DNA of 64,000 nt. Origin: an uncultured Prevotella sp. (GTDB lineage: Bacteria > Bacteroidota > Bacteroidia > Bacteroidales > Bacteroidaceae). Made by a program: the position numbers and the translations under genes. Where the stretch lies: contig CAJOFE010000012.1 in the NCBI GenBank assembly GCA_905233825.1, positions 1 through 64,000 on the forward strand. The letters run 5' to 3'. The notes below the pieces were generated by a model. That model did not search any database, was not told the DNA's origin, and saw only the letters and a list, made by a program, of their open reading frames with translations. Below are positions 17,044-25,557 of this stretch, one piece after another (the stretch's first letter is position 1; each line of letters opens with the position of its first letter).

Positions 17044-18364
17044 ACGCCTCGAAGTCGTTGGGCATGGGCACGCTCTGCTTCTCGCCGCGCATGAAAGCGG
17101 CCAGGCGTTCGGGAATCTCTACGTCGATGCCCAGAATTTCATCCACTTTCTCCTTGAACTTGGCAGGGTGAGCCGTTTCGCAGAACACGCCCACCTCGCC
17201 AGGCTGTAGCTGCTCTTCCAATGCACGATAGCCGCAAGCGCCGTGCGGGTCGAGGATATAGTCCGTCTCTGCATAGCACTGACGCATGGTCTCCTTAATC
17301 TGCTCGTCGCTATAAGTGGCTCCACTGATAAGGCTGGTAATGCGCTGGTGCGTATCCTCGGCTGTCAGCTTGCCGCCTTCAGAGTAGAGGTCGATGATGC
17401 GGGCAAAGTTCGACGGATCTCCCACGTCCATGGCGTTGGCTAGCGTCTGCTTGGAGGGTTTGGGCTCATATATGCCCGTCTGTAAGTAATTGTAGAATAC
17501 GTCGTTGGCATTGTTTGCTGCAATGAATCGTTTAACTGGCATTCCCATGGCATGGCCGAAGAGGGCAGCACAGATATTTCCGAAGTTACCACTGGGAACA
17601 CAGATGACGATATTCTCTTCTCCAAGGGCTTTCAGTCTTGCCACGGCATTGAAATAGTAGAATGCCTGCGGCAGGAAGCGTGCCACGTTGATGCTGTTGG
17701 CAGAGGTGAGCATCATGTGGCGGTTCAGTTCCTCGTCCATAAAGGCCGACTTCACCAAACGCTGGCAGTCGTCGAAGACGCCATTTACTTCAATAGCCGT
17801 GATGTTCTGTCCTAATGTGGTGAACTGGCATTCTTGGATGGGGCTGACTTTACCTTTAGGGTAGAGCACATAGACGTGGATACCCTCGACGCCGAGGAAG
17901 CCGTTGGCCACAGCGCTACCCGTATCGCCAGAAGTAGCCACGAGCACGTTCACCGTCTTGTGTGCTGCGATGCCGTCGCAACCTACAGCTCCCTGACGAA
18001 GGAAATACTGCAGCAGGCGTGCCATGAAGCGGGCGCCCACATCCTTGAAGGCGAGGGTGGGGCCGTGGAACAGTTCAAGAGCGTAGATATTGTCCTTCAC
18101 TTTTACCACAGGGCAGTCGAACTGTAACGTGTCATAGACGATGTCTTGCAGGGCGTCGAGATCAACATCATCGCCGAAGAACTGGCTGGCTACATTGTAG
18201 GCGATGTCCTGAAAGCGCATCTGTGGCATGTCGTCGAAGAAAGCCTTCGGTAGCTGATAGATTTCTTCGGGCATGTATAGTCCACGGTCTTCTGCCAGTC
18301 CTTTCACGACGGCTTTGCTCAGGTTAGCCTCAGGGGCCTGATGGTTGGTGCTGTAGTATGTCAT
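17018..18364 (-). CDS. thrC: Threonine synthase
   Basis: This PLP enzyme makes threonine from O-phosphohomoserine. The family N-terminus (MTYYSTNHQAPEANLSKAV), the PLP-lysine motif HGPTLAFKDVGARF and the catalytic-core motif VATSGDTGSAVANGF are clear. The length (448) fits the family. It is a lone gene with its own promoter. Its 3' end overlaps the FetB-like gene by 26 bp, so the two transcripts would form an antisense overlap. Confidence 0.96.
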   Translation of the reverse strand: MTYYSTNHQAPEANLSKAVVKGLAEDRGLYMPEEIYQLPKAFFDDMPQMRFQDIAYNVASQFFGDDVDLDALQDIVYDTLQFDCPVVKVKDNIYALELFHGPTLAFKDVGARFMARLLQYFLRQGAVGCDGIAAHKTVNVLVATSGDTGSAVANGFLGVEGIHVYVLYPKGKVSPIQECQFTTLGQNITAIEVNGVFDDCQRLVKSAFMDEELNRHMMLTSANSINVARFLPQAFYYFNAVARLKALGEENIVICVPSGNFGNICAALFGHAMGMPVKRFIAANNANDVFYNYLQTGIYEPKPSKQTLANAMDVGDPSNFARIIDLYSEGGKLTAEDTHQRITSLISGATYSDEQIKETMRQCYAETDYILDPHGACGYRALEEQLQPGEVGVFCETAHPAKFKEKVDEILGIDVEIPERLAAFMRGEKQSVPMPNDFEAFKAYLMAQ

Positions 18365-18391
18365 TTCTTAAACATTATTGTTATTTGCCTG

Positions 18392-18399
18392 CAAAGGTA
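18392..18399 (-). promoter_or_regulatory. thrC -7 promoter box
   Basis: Read on the minus strand this is TACCTTTG, a full TAnnTTTG match, 27 bp before the thrC start. A -33 box at the usual distance is not evident. Confidence 0.55.
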
Positions 18400-18810
18400 A
18401 TGCAAAATTTCGATTAAGCGAAGAGAAAGCAAATAAATTTGCATTCTTGAGCGTGAGAAATTTATCCAAACCGAGCGAAAAACCAAATTTTTATTTGAGT
18501 TTTTCTTGCGTCCCTATGCCGCTTCGCTCTGCGAAGAATTCCTAATTCTTAATTCCTACTTGCCGAAGGCAATCCCTCTTACCTCTTAATTCTTACTCGG
18601 CGAAGCCGACACATCTCAATTCAAAATTCATAATTCTTACATCCCATAGGGGTCATAGGGGGTAAAATAGGGTGGAAATAAGGGTAATAAGGGTAATTTC
18701 TCCCCTATTCCCCCCAAATAATGAATGGATAATGAATGATTATGCATATCTATTATATAAATGAATATCCATGCATAACTTTGCAATGTGGCTAGGCAGG
18801 TGCCTGCTCG

Positions 18811-18910
18811 CTGAAATAAGCACGCCGCTCGTCGAAATTAGCGCGCTCCTCAATGAAAATAGCGCGCCGCTCGTTTGAAAAAGGAGGCGGCTGACTGTTT
18901 AACACAAATT
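18811..18910 (+). repeat. ~100-bp dispersed repeat, copy A
   Basis: This stretch, containing GCACGCCGCTCGTCGAAATT and TTTGAAAAAGGAGGCGGCTG, is also present in reverse orientation at about 34210-34309 with roughly 80-85% identity by eye. It has no coding potential. It shows a loosely repeated CGCnCGCTCGT theme. Confidence 0.75.
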
Positions 18911-19040
18911 CGGCATATTTATACAACTTTGATTCATGCGGATTTTCTACTTTTCGTTCGACGGCTTGCTGGAATATGTTTCCTCTCCCTTACAATGGGC
19001 GGGGAACTGCTGAAACAAGAACGATGGGCGGGGAATCCAA

Positions 19041-19090
19041 CTCCCCTCCTTTTAAGGAGGGGTTGCCCGGAGGGCGGGGTGGTATCAGTA
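19041..19090 (+). repeat. 50-bp GC-rich palindromic repeat, copy A
   Basis: It opens with the hairpin CTCCCCTCCTTTTAAGGAGG and runs into a GGCGGGGTGGTATCAGTA tail. A nearly identical copy is at 55832-55882. Shorter relatives lie within radA, fcl and the NfnAB/GltD fusion gene. Confidence 0.85.
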
Positions 19091-19100
19091 ATCTGCTCCT

Positions 19101-19273
19101 ACCACCCCTTACAGAAGATTGCTCCATGAAGACGCAATAGCCTCCATGGAGGAGGGGAGTCCCCCTCTCTTTTTGGAGAGGGGCTAGGGGAGAGGCTTTT
19201 CCTCTATTTCGCTACCACCCCCAACAGAAGATTGCTCCATGAAGATGCAATCGCTTCCCCGGAGGAGGGGAGT
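19101..19273 (+). repeat. Two direct copies of a ~60-bp repeat
   Basis: The segments 19101-19160 and 19214-19273 share ACAGAAGATTGCTCCATGAA, then a GAGGAGGGGAGT hairpin end, with few differences. A C/T-rich palindrome lies between them (CCCCTCTCT and AGAGGGG arms). Confidence 0.75.
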
Positions 19274-19738
19274 TGTTACAGTAAGAATCCGCGCCAAAAT
19301 ACAGAAAAATCATGGAAATTTCGACGGAATTCGTGAAAAAGTGTGGCAAATCATTAAGAAAAAGACCGTAGAAGTGCTTGTTTTCATGTTTACAGCGGCA
19401 ATTACCGCACTCACCACCACCAGTTGCATGGGTCATGATCTAATCGGTTTTTGTGGCTAACTATCTGATAATGAGGTTTCTATATGCTTGGAGTCTCATT
19501 CCTGATTTTTACGATATTTCCCTTATTACCCTTATTTCCACCTCTTTTTACCCCCTATGACCCCTGTGGAATGTAAGAATTAGGAATTAAGAATTAGGAA
19601 TTCTTCGCGGAGCGAAGTGGCATAGCCGAGCGGCCCCTTTTTAATTGATTATTTATTATTTTACAGCCAAAAGAACTTAATATTTTGTTTCATATCCTTT
19701 GCCTCATGTAGCATAAACAACATTTGGTATCATTGCAG

Positions 19739-19770
19739 TTTGGCTGTTTCCGTTTTTTTTACTATCTTTG
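19739..19770 (+). promoter_or_regulatory. Promoter of the GH43 operon
   Basis: A -33 TTTG (19739-19742) and a -7 TATCTTTG (19763-19770) are separated by exactly 20 bp. The start at 19808 follows with a leader of about 30 nt, which rules out the upstream in-frame start at 19724. Confidence 0.8.
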
Positions 19771-19807
19771 CGCATCGTTACGATTTTTTACTAAAAACTG
19801 TTTTACA

Positions 19808-21949
19808 ATGAAAGCAAAAACAATTATGACGGCAGTGATGATGGGAGTGCCCCTGATGGTGGCGGCGCAGAACCCAATCATCCGTGATCAGTTTACTGCC
19901 GACCCCACTGCGCGTGTTTTTAATGGCAAGGTGTATCTGTATCCCTCGCATGACATTTTCCCGCCTGAAGGACAGCGTCAGGACTGGTTCTGTATGGAGG
20001 ACTATCATGTCTTCTCGTCGGAGAACCTGACCGACTGGACGGATCATGGAATGATCGTCACCCAGAACAAGGTACCCTGGGTAAGACCTAATTCCTATTC
20101 GATGTGGGCACCTGATTGTGTGGAGAGAAACGGAAAGTACTATTTCTATTTCCCGTCAGCTCCTGCTGAAGGCAGAGGCGGTTTCGCTGTGGGTGTAGCC
20201 ATTGCAGACAGTCCGGAGGGTCCGTTTGTTCCTGAGCCAGAACCTATCAAGGGCATCAACGGTATCGACCCGTGCGTGCTGCAGGCATCTGACGGCAATG
20301 CCTACATTTTCTGGGGTAATGGACGCTGCGCCAAGCTGAAGCCCAACATGAAGGAGCTTGCTGAGGACAACCCGAAATCAACAGTCAAGTTTGGCAACCG
20401 TGAAATGGAGATGGTTGGCGTGAACTGTCTTGAAGGCCTGCCCAACCGTCAGGCTGAAGGACCGTTTGCTTTCGAGGCTAACGGCTGGTACTACCTCACT
20501 TATCCTTATGTGAGGGAGAACACCGAGGTGCTCGGCTATGCCATGAGTAAGAACCCGATGGGTCCCTACGAGTACAAGGGACTGATCATGGCCGAACAGC
20601 CCAATGGCTGCTGGACCAACCACCACAGCATCATCAACTACAAGGGTCAGTGGTATCTGTTCTATCACCACAACTATTTCTCGCCAAACGACGACAAGCG
20701 CCGTTCTGCCTGCATTGAGAAACTGTATTTCAATGCCGACGGTACCATTCAGGAGGTGAAGCAGACCATACGTGGCGTAGGTATCAACAAGGCTACGGAG
20801 AAGATTGAGATCGACCGCTACAGCAGCGCCAGCGCAGACGTGACAGAAGAGCTCATCGATACCGTCAACACCTTCCGCAGTTATATGGCCACCCTGCCGA
20901 AGAAGGGCAGCTGGCTCCAGTATAACGATGTCGATTTCAGCATGATTACCGACGGCTACCTCATCATGAGTGTCAAGGCCAGTGACGACACCGAGTTCTG
21001 CATCCGCGAAGGAAGCGCAAAGGGTAAGGTCATTGCACGCCACAAGCTGACCGTGAGGCCACCCGAACCACCTGCAGGCGGTGCCGGAGGTGCTGGAGGC
21101 GGCATGATGATGCGTTTCAACCGCGACCAGCGCAACCAGTGGCTCACTCAGACCGCTAAGCTCGACTATATCCCAAGTGGCGTTACCAACCTCGTGGTTA
21201 CCAACGAAGGTGATGGCGCACTCAGCGTTGATTATTTCCGCTTCAAGGTTCGTCCGAAGTACTTCACGCCTGTAACAGCCAATGCAGCGGTAGCACAGCC
21301 CGATGCCGAGGGCTTCATCCATCGTTGGTTGCTCCTGGAGCCTATCACAAAGCCCAACAGTGGTAATACCGTCTTCACAGACTCTTATCTGCGTGAGCAC
21401 TTTAACAGAGAGTATTTCAAGGGTCAGCAGACTATCGTTCCGAAGGACGGACAGAAGGTACAGGCCGTCTTCCAACAGGAGCAGGCTCCCGCAGGCTTCG
21501 GCCGTGGCTTTGGTGGCCAGCAGCAGCCTGCACAGCCCGAAGTGAAGACCGTGAAGCAGACACTCACCTGGCATGCCCTCGACAGCGAGAACATGAATGT
21601 GAAGCTCTTCCGCTTTGCTGAGAAGTGGGGTGAGGAAATCTATGGCGTGCTCTTCTGGGCTGTGACGATTATCGAATGCGACGAGGATATTGAGAATGTC
21701 CGTCTGGCCGTCGGCTCCAACTCAGCCTCCATGTGGTGGCTCAACGGCGAGGAGACGCTGCTGCTCTCCGGCGACCGTCGTATGGTGAAGGACGATGCCA
21801 TGTCGAACCGCATCACCCTGAAGAAGGGTCGCAACATCCTGCGTGGTGCTGTCATCAACGGCCCAGGCATGAGCGACTTCTGCGTCCGCTTCCTCGACGA
21901 GAAAGGTAACCCTGTTAGAAACTACAAGATCAATTTAAATCAGAAATAA
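19808..21949 (+). CDS. Secreted family 43 glycoside hydrolase with CBM6-like domain
   Basis: A signal peptide (about 1-20, ending MVAA) is followed by a five-bladed GH43 catalytic domain (about 20-330): the putative general base Asp is in QFTADPTARV, the structural Asp in GIDPCVLQ and the acid Glu in AEGPFAFE. GH43 enzymes remove arabinose or xylose from arabinan and arabinoxylan. A CBM6-like sandwich follows (about 340-470), interrupted at about 418-434 by a Gly/Met-rich insert (GGAGGAGGGMMM), then another beta domain with a GFGRGFGGQQQ insert near 559-578. The length is 713 residues. It is first in an operon with a second GH43 gene one base downstream. Substrate specificity cannot be read from the sequence. 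Confidence 0.88.
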   Translation: MKAKTIMTAVMMGVPLMVAAQNPIIRDQFTADPTARVFNGKVYLYPSHDIFPPEGQRQDWFCMEDYHVFSSENLTDWTDHGMIVTQNKVPWVRPNSYSMWAPDCVERNGKYYFYFPSAPAEGRGGFAVGVAIADSPEGPFVPEPEPIKGINGIDPCVLQASDGNAYIFWGNGRCAKLKPNMKELAEDNPKSTVKFGNREMEMVGVNCLEGLPNRQAEGPFAFEANGWYYLTYPYVRENTEVLGYAMSKNPMGPYEYKGLIMAEQPNGCWTNHHSIINYKGQWYLFYHHNYFSPNDDKRRSACIEKLYFNADGTIQEVKQTIRGVGINKATEKIEIDRYSSASADVTEELIDTVNTFRSYMATLPKKGSWLQYNDVDFSMITDGYLIMSVKASDDTEFCIREGSAKGKVIARHKLTVRPPEPPAGGAGGAGGGMMMRFNRDQRNQWLTQTAKLDYIPSGVTNLVVTNEGDGALSVDYFRFKVRPKYFTPVTANAAVAQPDAEGFIHRWLLLEPITKPNSGNTVFTDSYLREHFNREYFKGQQTIVPKDGQKVQAVFQQEQAPAGFGRGFGGQQQPAQPEVKTVKQTLTWHALDSENMNVKLFRFAEKWGEEIYGVLFWAVTIIECDEDIENVRLAVGSNSASMWWLNGEETLLLSGDRRMVKDDAMSNRITLKKGRNILRGAVINGPGMSDFCVRFLDEKGNPVRNYKINLNQK

Positions 21950-21950
21950 A

Positions 21951-23414
21951 ATGAAAAGACTATATAGCATCCTTGCGACACTGGCACTGGCTACGGCCGC
22001 AAACGCGCAGATTGGCGCACCTTTTATCCACGACCCCTCGACCATCGCTGAGTGCGAGGGCAAGTACTACACCTTTGGCACCGGCGGTGGAGGCCTCATC
22101 TCTGAAGACGGTTGGACATGGAACAGCGGCGCAGAGCGTCCCGGCGGCGGCGCAGCTCCCGATATGATTAAGATTGGCGACCGCTACCTCTGCATCTACG
22201 GAGCCACAGGCGGCGGACTCGGAGGCGGACACGCAGGCCGCATCCTCACCATGTGGAACAAGACCCTCGACCCCAAGTCGCCCGACTTCAAGTGGACTGA
22301 GGCCGTAGAGGTATGCTTCTCCGACGGTATGGAAGACCAGGACGCCATCGACCCGGGTATTATGCTCGATCCCACGACGGGTCGTCTGTGGGTGAGCTAC
22401 GGCACCTACTTCGGAACTATCCGCCTGATTGAACTCGACCCCACGACAGGTTTCCGTAAGAGTGGCAACGTGGAGAAGGACATAGCCATCGACTGCGAGG
22501 CCTCTGACCTCATCTGCCGTAACGGCTGGTACTACCTGCTCGGCACCCACGGCACCTGCTGCGACGGCGTTAACTCTACCTATAATATCGTGGTAGGCCG
22601 CGCTAAGAGCCCTGAGGGCCCCTATATAGATAATGTAGGACGTGACATGTATCACGGTGGTGGCAAGATGGTGGTTGCTGCAGGCGACCGCAAGACCGGT
22701 GCCGGACACTTCGGACGCACCATTATCGACGAAGGTGTTGAGGTGGCATCGTTCCACTGGGAGGCTGACTTCGATATGGGCGGTCGCTCAACGTTGGCCA
22801 TCCGTCCCCTGCTTTGGAAGAATGACTGGCCCTATTGTGGCGAGCAGTTCAAGGGCGGCACCTTTGAGATTGAGAGCGAACGCCGTGGCTATGCCCTCGA
22901 GCTGGCTGTCGATTTCGTTCGTATGAACGTGGCCCGTGCCGGCGGCTTCGGAGGCTTCGGACGCCCGCAGCAGAATGCAGCTCCTCCCCAGCCAGTGGCT
23001 AACCAGACCCTGGCCGACGTCATCGGCACCTGGCCCGAAGGCGACATTCCCGCCCGCATTGGCGACTACATGTTCCGTCCCCACCAGCGCTGGACCATCA
23101 CGCCCGTTGAGGGTAAGGGAGCCTATCTTGGAAACACCTACTTCAAGATCGTGATTGAAGGCACTGAGCGTGCACTGGCTGCTACTGCCAATTGCGAGGT
23201 GACAACCGTTCCCGCCTATACCGGCGCCGACGAGCAGCTCTGGCGCATCGAGCAGCTTACCGACGGCACCTTCCGTATCATGCCGAAGGTCATTCCCGGA
23301 AAGGAGGGCATCAACACCCACATCTGCCTCTACTCCGCAGGTGACTCGACACCCACGTTGGCTGAGTACGACTTCAAGAGCGACAACTCGAAGTGGAACT
23401 TCCGCAACCATTAA
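21951..23414 (+). CDS. Secreted GH43-type hydrolase with C-terminal beta-trefoil-like domain
   Basis: A signal peptide (MKRLYSILATLALATAANA) precedes a five-bladed propeller typical of GH43 endo-arabinanase-like enzymes: HDPSTIAECEGKYYTFGTG holds the putative base Asp, DAIDPGIMLDP the middle Asp, and CEASDLICRNGWYYL the putative acid Glu. A Gly/Phe/Gln-Pro stretch near 330-350 (GGFGGFGRPQQN) joins this to a C-terminal domain (about 370-487, QLWRIEQLTDGTFRI) that resembles ricin-type sugar-binding folds. It starts one base after the previous stop, so translation is probably coupled. An arabinan or arabinoxylan substrate is inferred from family and neighbours. Confidence 0.85.
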   Translation: MKRLYSILATLALATAANAQIGAPFIHDPSTIAECEGKYYTFGTGGGGLISEDGWTWNSGAERPGGGAAPDMIKIGDRYLCIYGATGGGLGGGHAGRILTMWNKTLDPKSPDFKWTEAVEVCFSDGMEDQDAIDPGIMLDPTTGRLWVSYGTYFGTIRLIELDPTTGFRKSGNVEKDIAIDCEASDLICRNGWYYLLGTHGTCCDGVNSTYNIVVGRAKSPEGPYIDNVGRDMYHGGGKMVVAAGDRKTGAGHFGRTIIDEGVEVASFHWEADFDMGGRSTLAIRPLLWKNDWPYCGEQFKGGTFEIESERRGYALELAVDFVRMNVARAGGFGGFGRPQQNAAPPQPVANQTLADVIGTWPEGDIPARIGDYMFRPHQRWTITPVEGKGAYLGNTYFKIVIEGTERALAATANCEVTTVPAYTGADEQLWRIEQLTDGTFRIMPKVIPGKEGINTHICLYSAGDSTPTLAEYDFKSDNSKWNFRNH

Positions 23415-23433
23415 TGAGAATTTTCTGAAATTG

Positions 23434-23465
23434 TTTGGTCATCTCGCCAGAAAGTATTAACTTTG
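23434..23465 (+). promoter_or_regulatory. Promoter of the secreted GH51 gene
   Basis: A -33 TTTG (23434-23437) and a -7 TAACTTTG (23458-23465) are separated by exactly 20 bp. Transcription would start near 23472, inside the right arm of the inverted repeat listed next. The GH51 gene can therefore be transcribed apart from the two GH43 genes. Confidence 0.75.
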
Positions 23466-23483
23466 TAGGCGAGATGACTTTTT
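23438..23483 (+). promoter_or_regulatory. Perfect 11-bp inverted repeat over the GH51 promoter
   Basis: GTCATCTCGCC (23438-23448) and GGCGAGATGAC (23468-23478) are exact inverted copies with a 19-nt loop, followed by TTTTT (23479-23483). The left arm fills the spacer between the promoter boxes, the -7 box is in the loop and the right arm covers the start site. It could be an operator, or an intrinsic terminator for the GH43 genes that doubles as the promoter region. Confidence 0.75.
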
Positions 23484-23502
23484 ATCTAAAAACTAAAACA
23501 AT

Positions 23503-25518
23503 ATGAGAAAAGGATTAGCTTTCACTGCTGTCTTGCTGGCAGCAGCCACACTGGGACTGAACGCCCAGCGGCCTATGAAAGCCCCGAAGGGCGGCAAGGC
23601 CATCAGCGACGAATTAATTGGTATTTTCTTCGAGGACATCTCGTCGAGCGCCGACGGCGGACTCTATGCCGAGCTGCTGCAGAACGGCTCGTTCGAGTAC
23701 AGCCCTGCAGAGCGTGACGGCTGGGGACCTGGCACAGCGTGGAAGCAAGTGCGACCGGGCCATTCGCTGGGCACTATGCAGGTGAGGATGGACAACCCGC
23801 TGAATGCCAATAACTCCACCTATATGCGCCTGCATACCGAGCGCGTGAAGGAGTACTACGACTACAAGGGCTGGAAGGGCTACGGCCTGCAGAACGACGG
23901 CTTTGACGGCATCTCGGTGAAGGCCGGCGCGAAGTATGACTTCTCGGTGTTCTTGCGTAACATCGGGCAGCCCAAGTCGGTACGAGTGGTGCTAGCAAAG
24001 CCTGGACAGGGCTGGGGTGCTGAGCCTACGGCACTCGCCGAGACCAACCTCGACGTCCGCAGCACTTCCTGGACGAAGTACGAAGCCGTGCTCACGCCCA
24101 CCGAGGACTGTAAGAACGCCAACCTTCAGATATTGGTTCTCAATATTGGCGATTTGGACATAGACCAGGTCTCGCTCATGCCGCAGGACACCTATAATGG
24201 TCACGGTCTGCGTAAGGATCTGGCACAGGCACTGGCTGACCTGCACCCGAAGTTCATGCGCTTCCCTGGCGGATGCGTGGTGCATGGCGGTGGCGACGGC
24301 TTCTGGGACACCTATCGCTGGAAGACAACCATCGGCCCGAAGGAGCAGCGCCGTTCGCTGAAGAACACCTGGGGTTACCATCAGAGCATGGGACTGGGCT
24401 ACTATGAGTATTTCCAGTTCTGCGAGGATCTAGGCATGCAGCCTGTACCCATCCTGCCTTGCGGTGTTAGCTGTCAGGGTGCCAACGGTGGCTGGAACAT
24501 GTATCCCACGCAGGCTCAGGACGTGGTGCCCATGAGCGAGATGGACGAGTGGGTGGCTGAGGCTATCGACCTCATTGAGTGGGCCAACGGCGATCCCGCC
24601 ACCAACAAGTGGGCCAAGATGCGCGCCGACGCTGGCCATCCCGAGCCTTTCAACCTGAAATATCTGGGTCTGGGTAACGAGGAGAAAATCAGCCCCGAGT
24701 TTTGTGAGCGTTTCAAGTATATCTACGAGCGTGTGACGAAGGCTCATCCCGAAATCGTTATCGTTGGCACCGCCGGTCCTGGCTCGCATCCTGGCAATAA
24801 CGATTTGGAAACAGGATGGAAGCTGGCCGAGGAGCTGGGCATGCCCATCATCGACGAGCACTACTACGAGCCCAATAGCTACTTCCTTTCGAAGCGTCAG
24901 TACGACAGCTATCCCCGCGACCGCAAGACGAAGGTCTATCTGGGTGAGTATGCTGCCAAGGACAAGAAGCTCATCGACGCACTGGCCGAAGGCCTCTATC
25001 TGCTGCACGTCGAGCGCAATGGCGATGTGGTCTGCATGACTTCCTACGCTCCGCTCTTTGCCCGTAAGAATGCCACCAACTGGAATCCCGACTTGATCTA
25101 CTTCGACAACGAGCGTCCGTTCCTCACCTGTAGTTACTATGTGCAGCAGCTCTTCGGACTGTCGAGCGGCCAGTACTACTACGGTGACTGTGTCTCGTTC
25201 GAGGGCGATGCCCCAGGTGTGGAGCAGCCCCAGGTGGATGTGCACTACGGACAGAGCGTCATCCTGAACGTGAAAACGCGTAAGCTTTATGTGAAGCTGA
25301 TTAATGCTGGCGACCAGGCCAAGAAGGCTAATGTCAACCTTTCACGCTTTGGTCTGAAGAAAGTGGCCACCAAGACCGTGCTCACTGGTCAGCCCAACGA
25401 TGAGAATAACTACGAGCAGCAGCCCATCGCCCCAAAGACCGAGGAGGTGAAGGCACAGAAGAAGTTCTCGCTTGACCTTGCTCCTTACACAATGGTCATG
25501 CTGGAGTATTCACTTTAA
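23503..25518 (+). CDS. Secreted alpha-L-arabinofuranosidase, GH51
   Basis: A signal peptide (about 1-21) is followed by an N-terminal part with a CBM4-like insert (about 60-230) and a GH51 barrel. The acid/base Glu is E393 in YLGLGNEEK; the nucleophile is probably E482 in VYLGEYAA. FMRFPGGCVVHG is a typical GH51 strand. The enzyme would release arabinofuranose side chains. The length is 671 residues, consistent with the secreted multi-domain GH51 type. It has its own promoter within a palindrome and lies between GH43 genes. It differs strongly from the second GH51 at 44850-46442. Confidence 0.92.
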   Translation: MRKGLAFTAVLLAAATLGLNAQRPMKAPKGGKAISDELIGIFFEDISSSADGGLYAELLQNGSFEYSPAERDGWGPGTAWKQVRPGHSLGTMQVRMDNPLNANNSTYMRLHTERVKEYYDYKGWKGYGLQNDGFDGISVKAGAKYDFSVFLRNIGQPKSVRVVLAKPGQGWGAEPTALAETNLDVRSTSWTKYEAVLTPTEDCKNANLQILVLNIGDLDIDQVSLMPQDTYNGHGLRKDLAQALADLHPKFMRFPGGCVVHGGGDGFWDTYRWKTTIGPKEQRRSLKNTWGYHQSMGLGYYEYFQFCEDLGMQPVPILPCGVSCQGANGGWNMYPTQAQDVVPMSEMDEWVAEAIDLIEWANGDPATNKWAKMRADAGHPEPFNLKYLGLGNEEKISPEFCERFKYIYERVTKAHPEIVIVGTAGPGSHPGNNDLETGWKLAEELGMPIIDEHYYEPNSYFLSKRQYDSYPRDRKTKVYLGEYAAKDKKLIDALAEGLYLLHVERNGDVVCMTSYAPLFARKNATNWNPDLIYFDNERPFLTCSYYVQQLFGLSSGQYYYGDCVSFEGDAPGVEQPQVDVHYGQSVILNVKTRKLYVKLINAGDQAKKANVNLSRFGLKKVATKTVLTGQPNDENNYEQQPIAPKTEEVKAQKKFSLDLAPYTMVMLEYSL

Positions 25519-25557
25519 TCATTTGAAAAACAACTAAGACAACAAGTGATAGCAATT

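Larger units (their letters stand above)
18410..19735. repeat. Non-coding repeat island bounded by a large imperfect inverted repeat
   Basis: No convincing gene is present in this 1.3-kb gap between thrC and the GH43 operon. The left arm (about 18514-18705) and right arm (about 19517-19640) are inverted copies: both carry a GAAGAATTCCTAATTCTTAA stretch followed by TAGGGGTCATAGGGGGTAAA-like sequence and GGTGGAAATAAGGGTAATAA. The left arm has about 70 extra bases in its middle. Between the arms lie a ~100-bp dispersed repeat, a 50-bp GC-rich palindromic repeat and a ~60-bp direct duplication, listed separately. It may be a nested pile of miniature mobile elements. Confidence 0.7.

Noticed and set aside
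18875..19460. Two short frames of 84 and 73 codons in the repeat island
   Set aside because: They cross palindromic repeat copies, have no family resemblance and no promoter with proper spacing.
18410..19735. Complete insertion sequence with a transposase
   Set aside because: No transposase reading frame or catalytic motif is present between the inverted arms.
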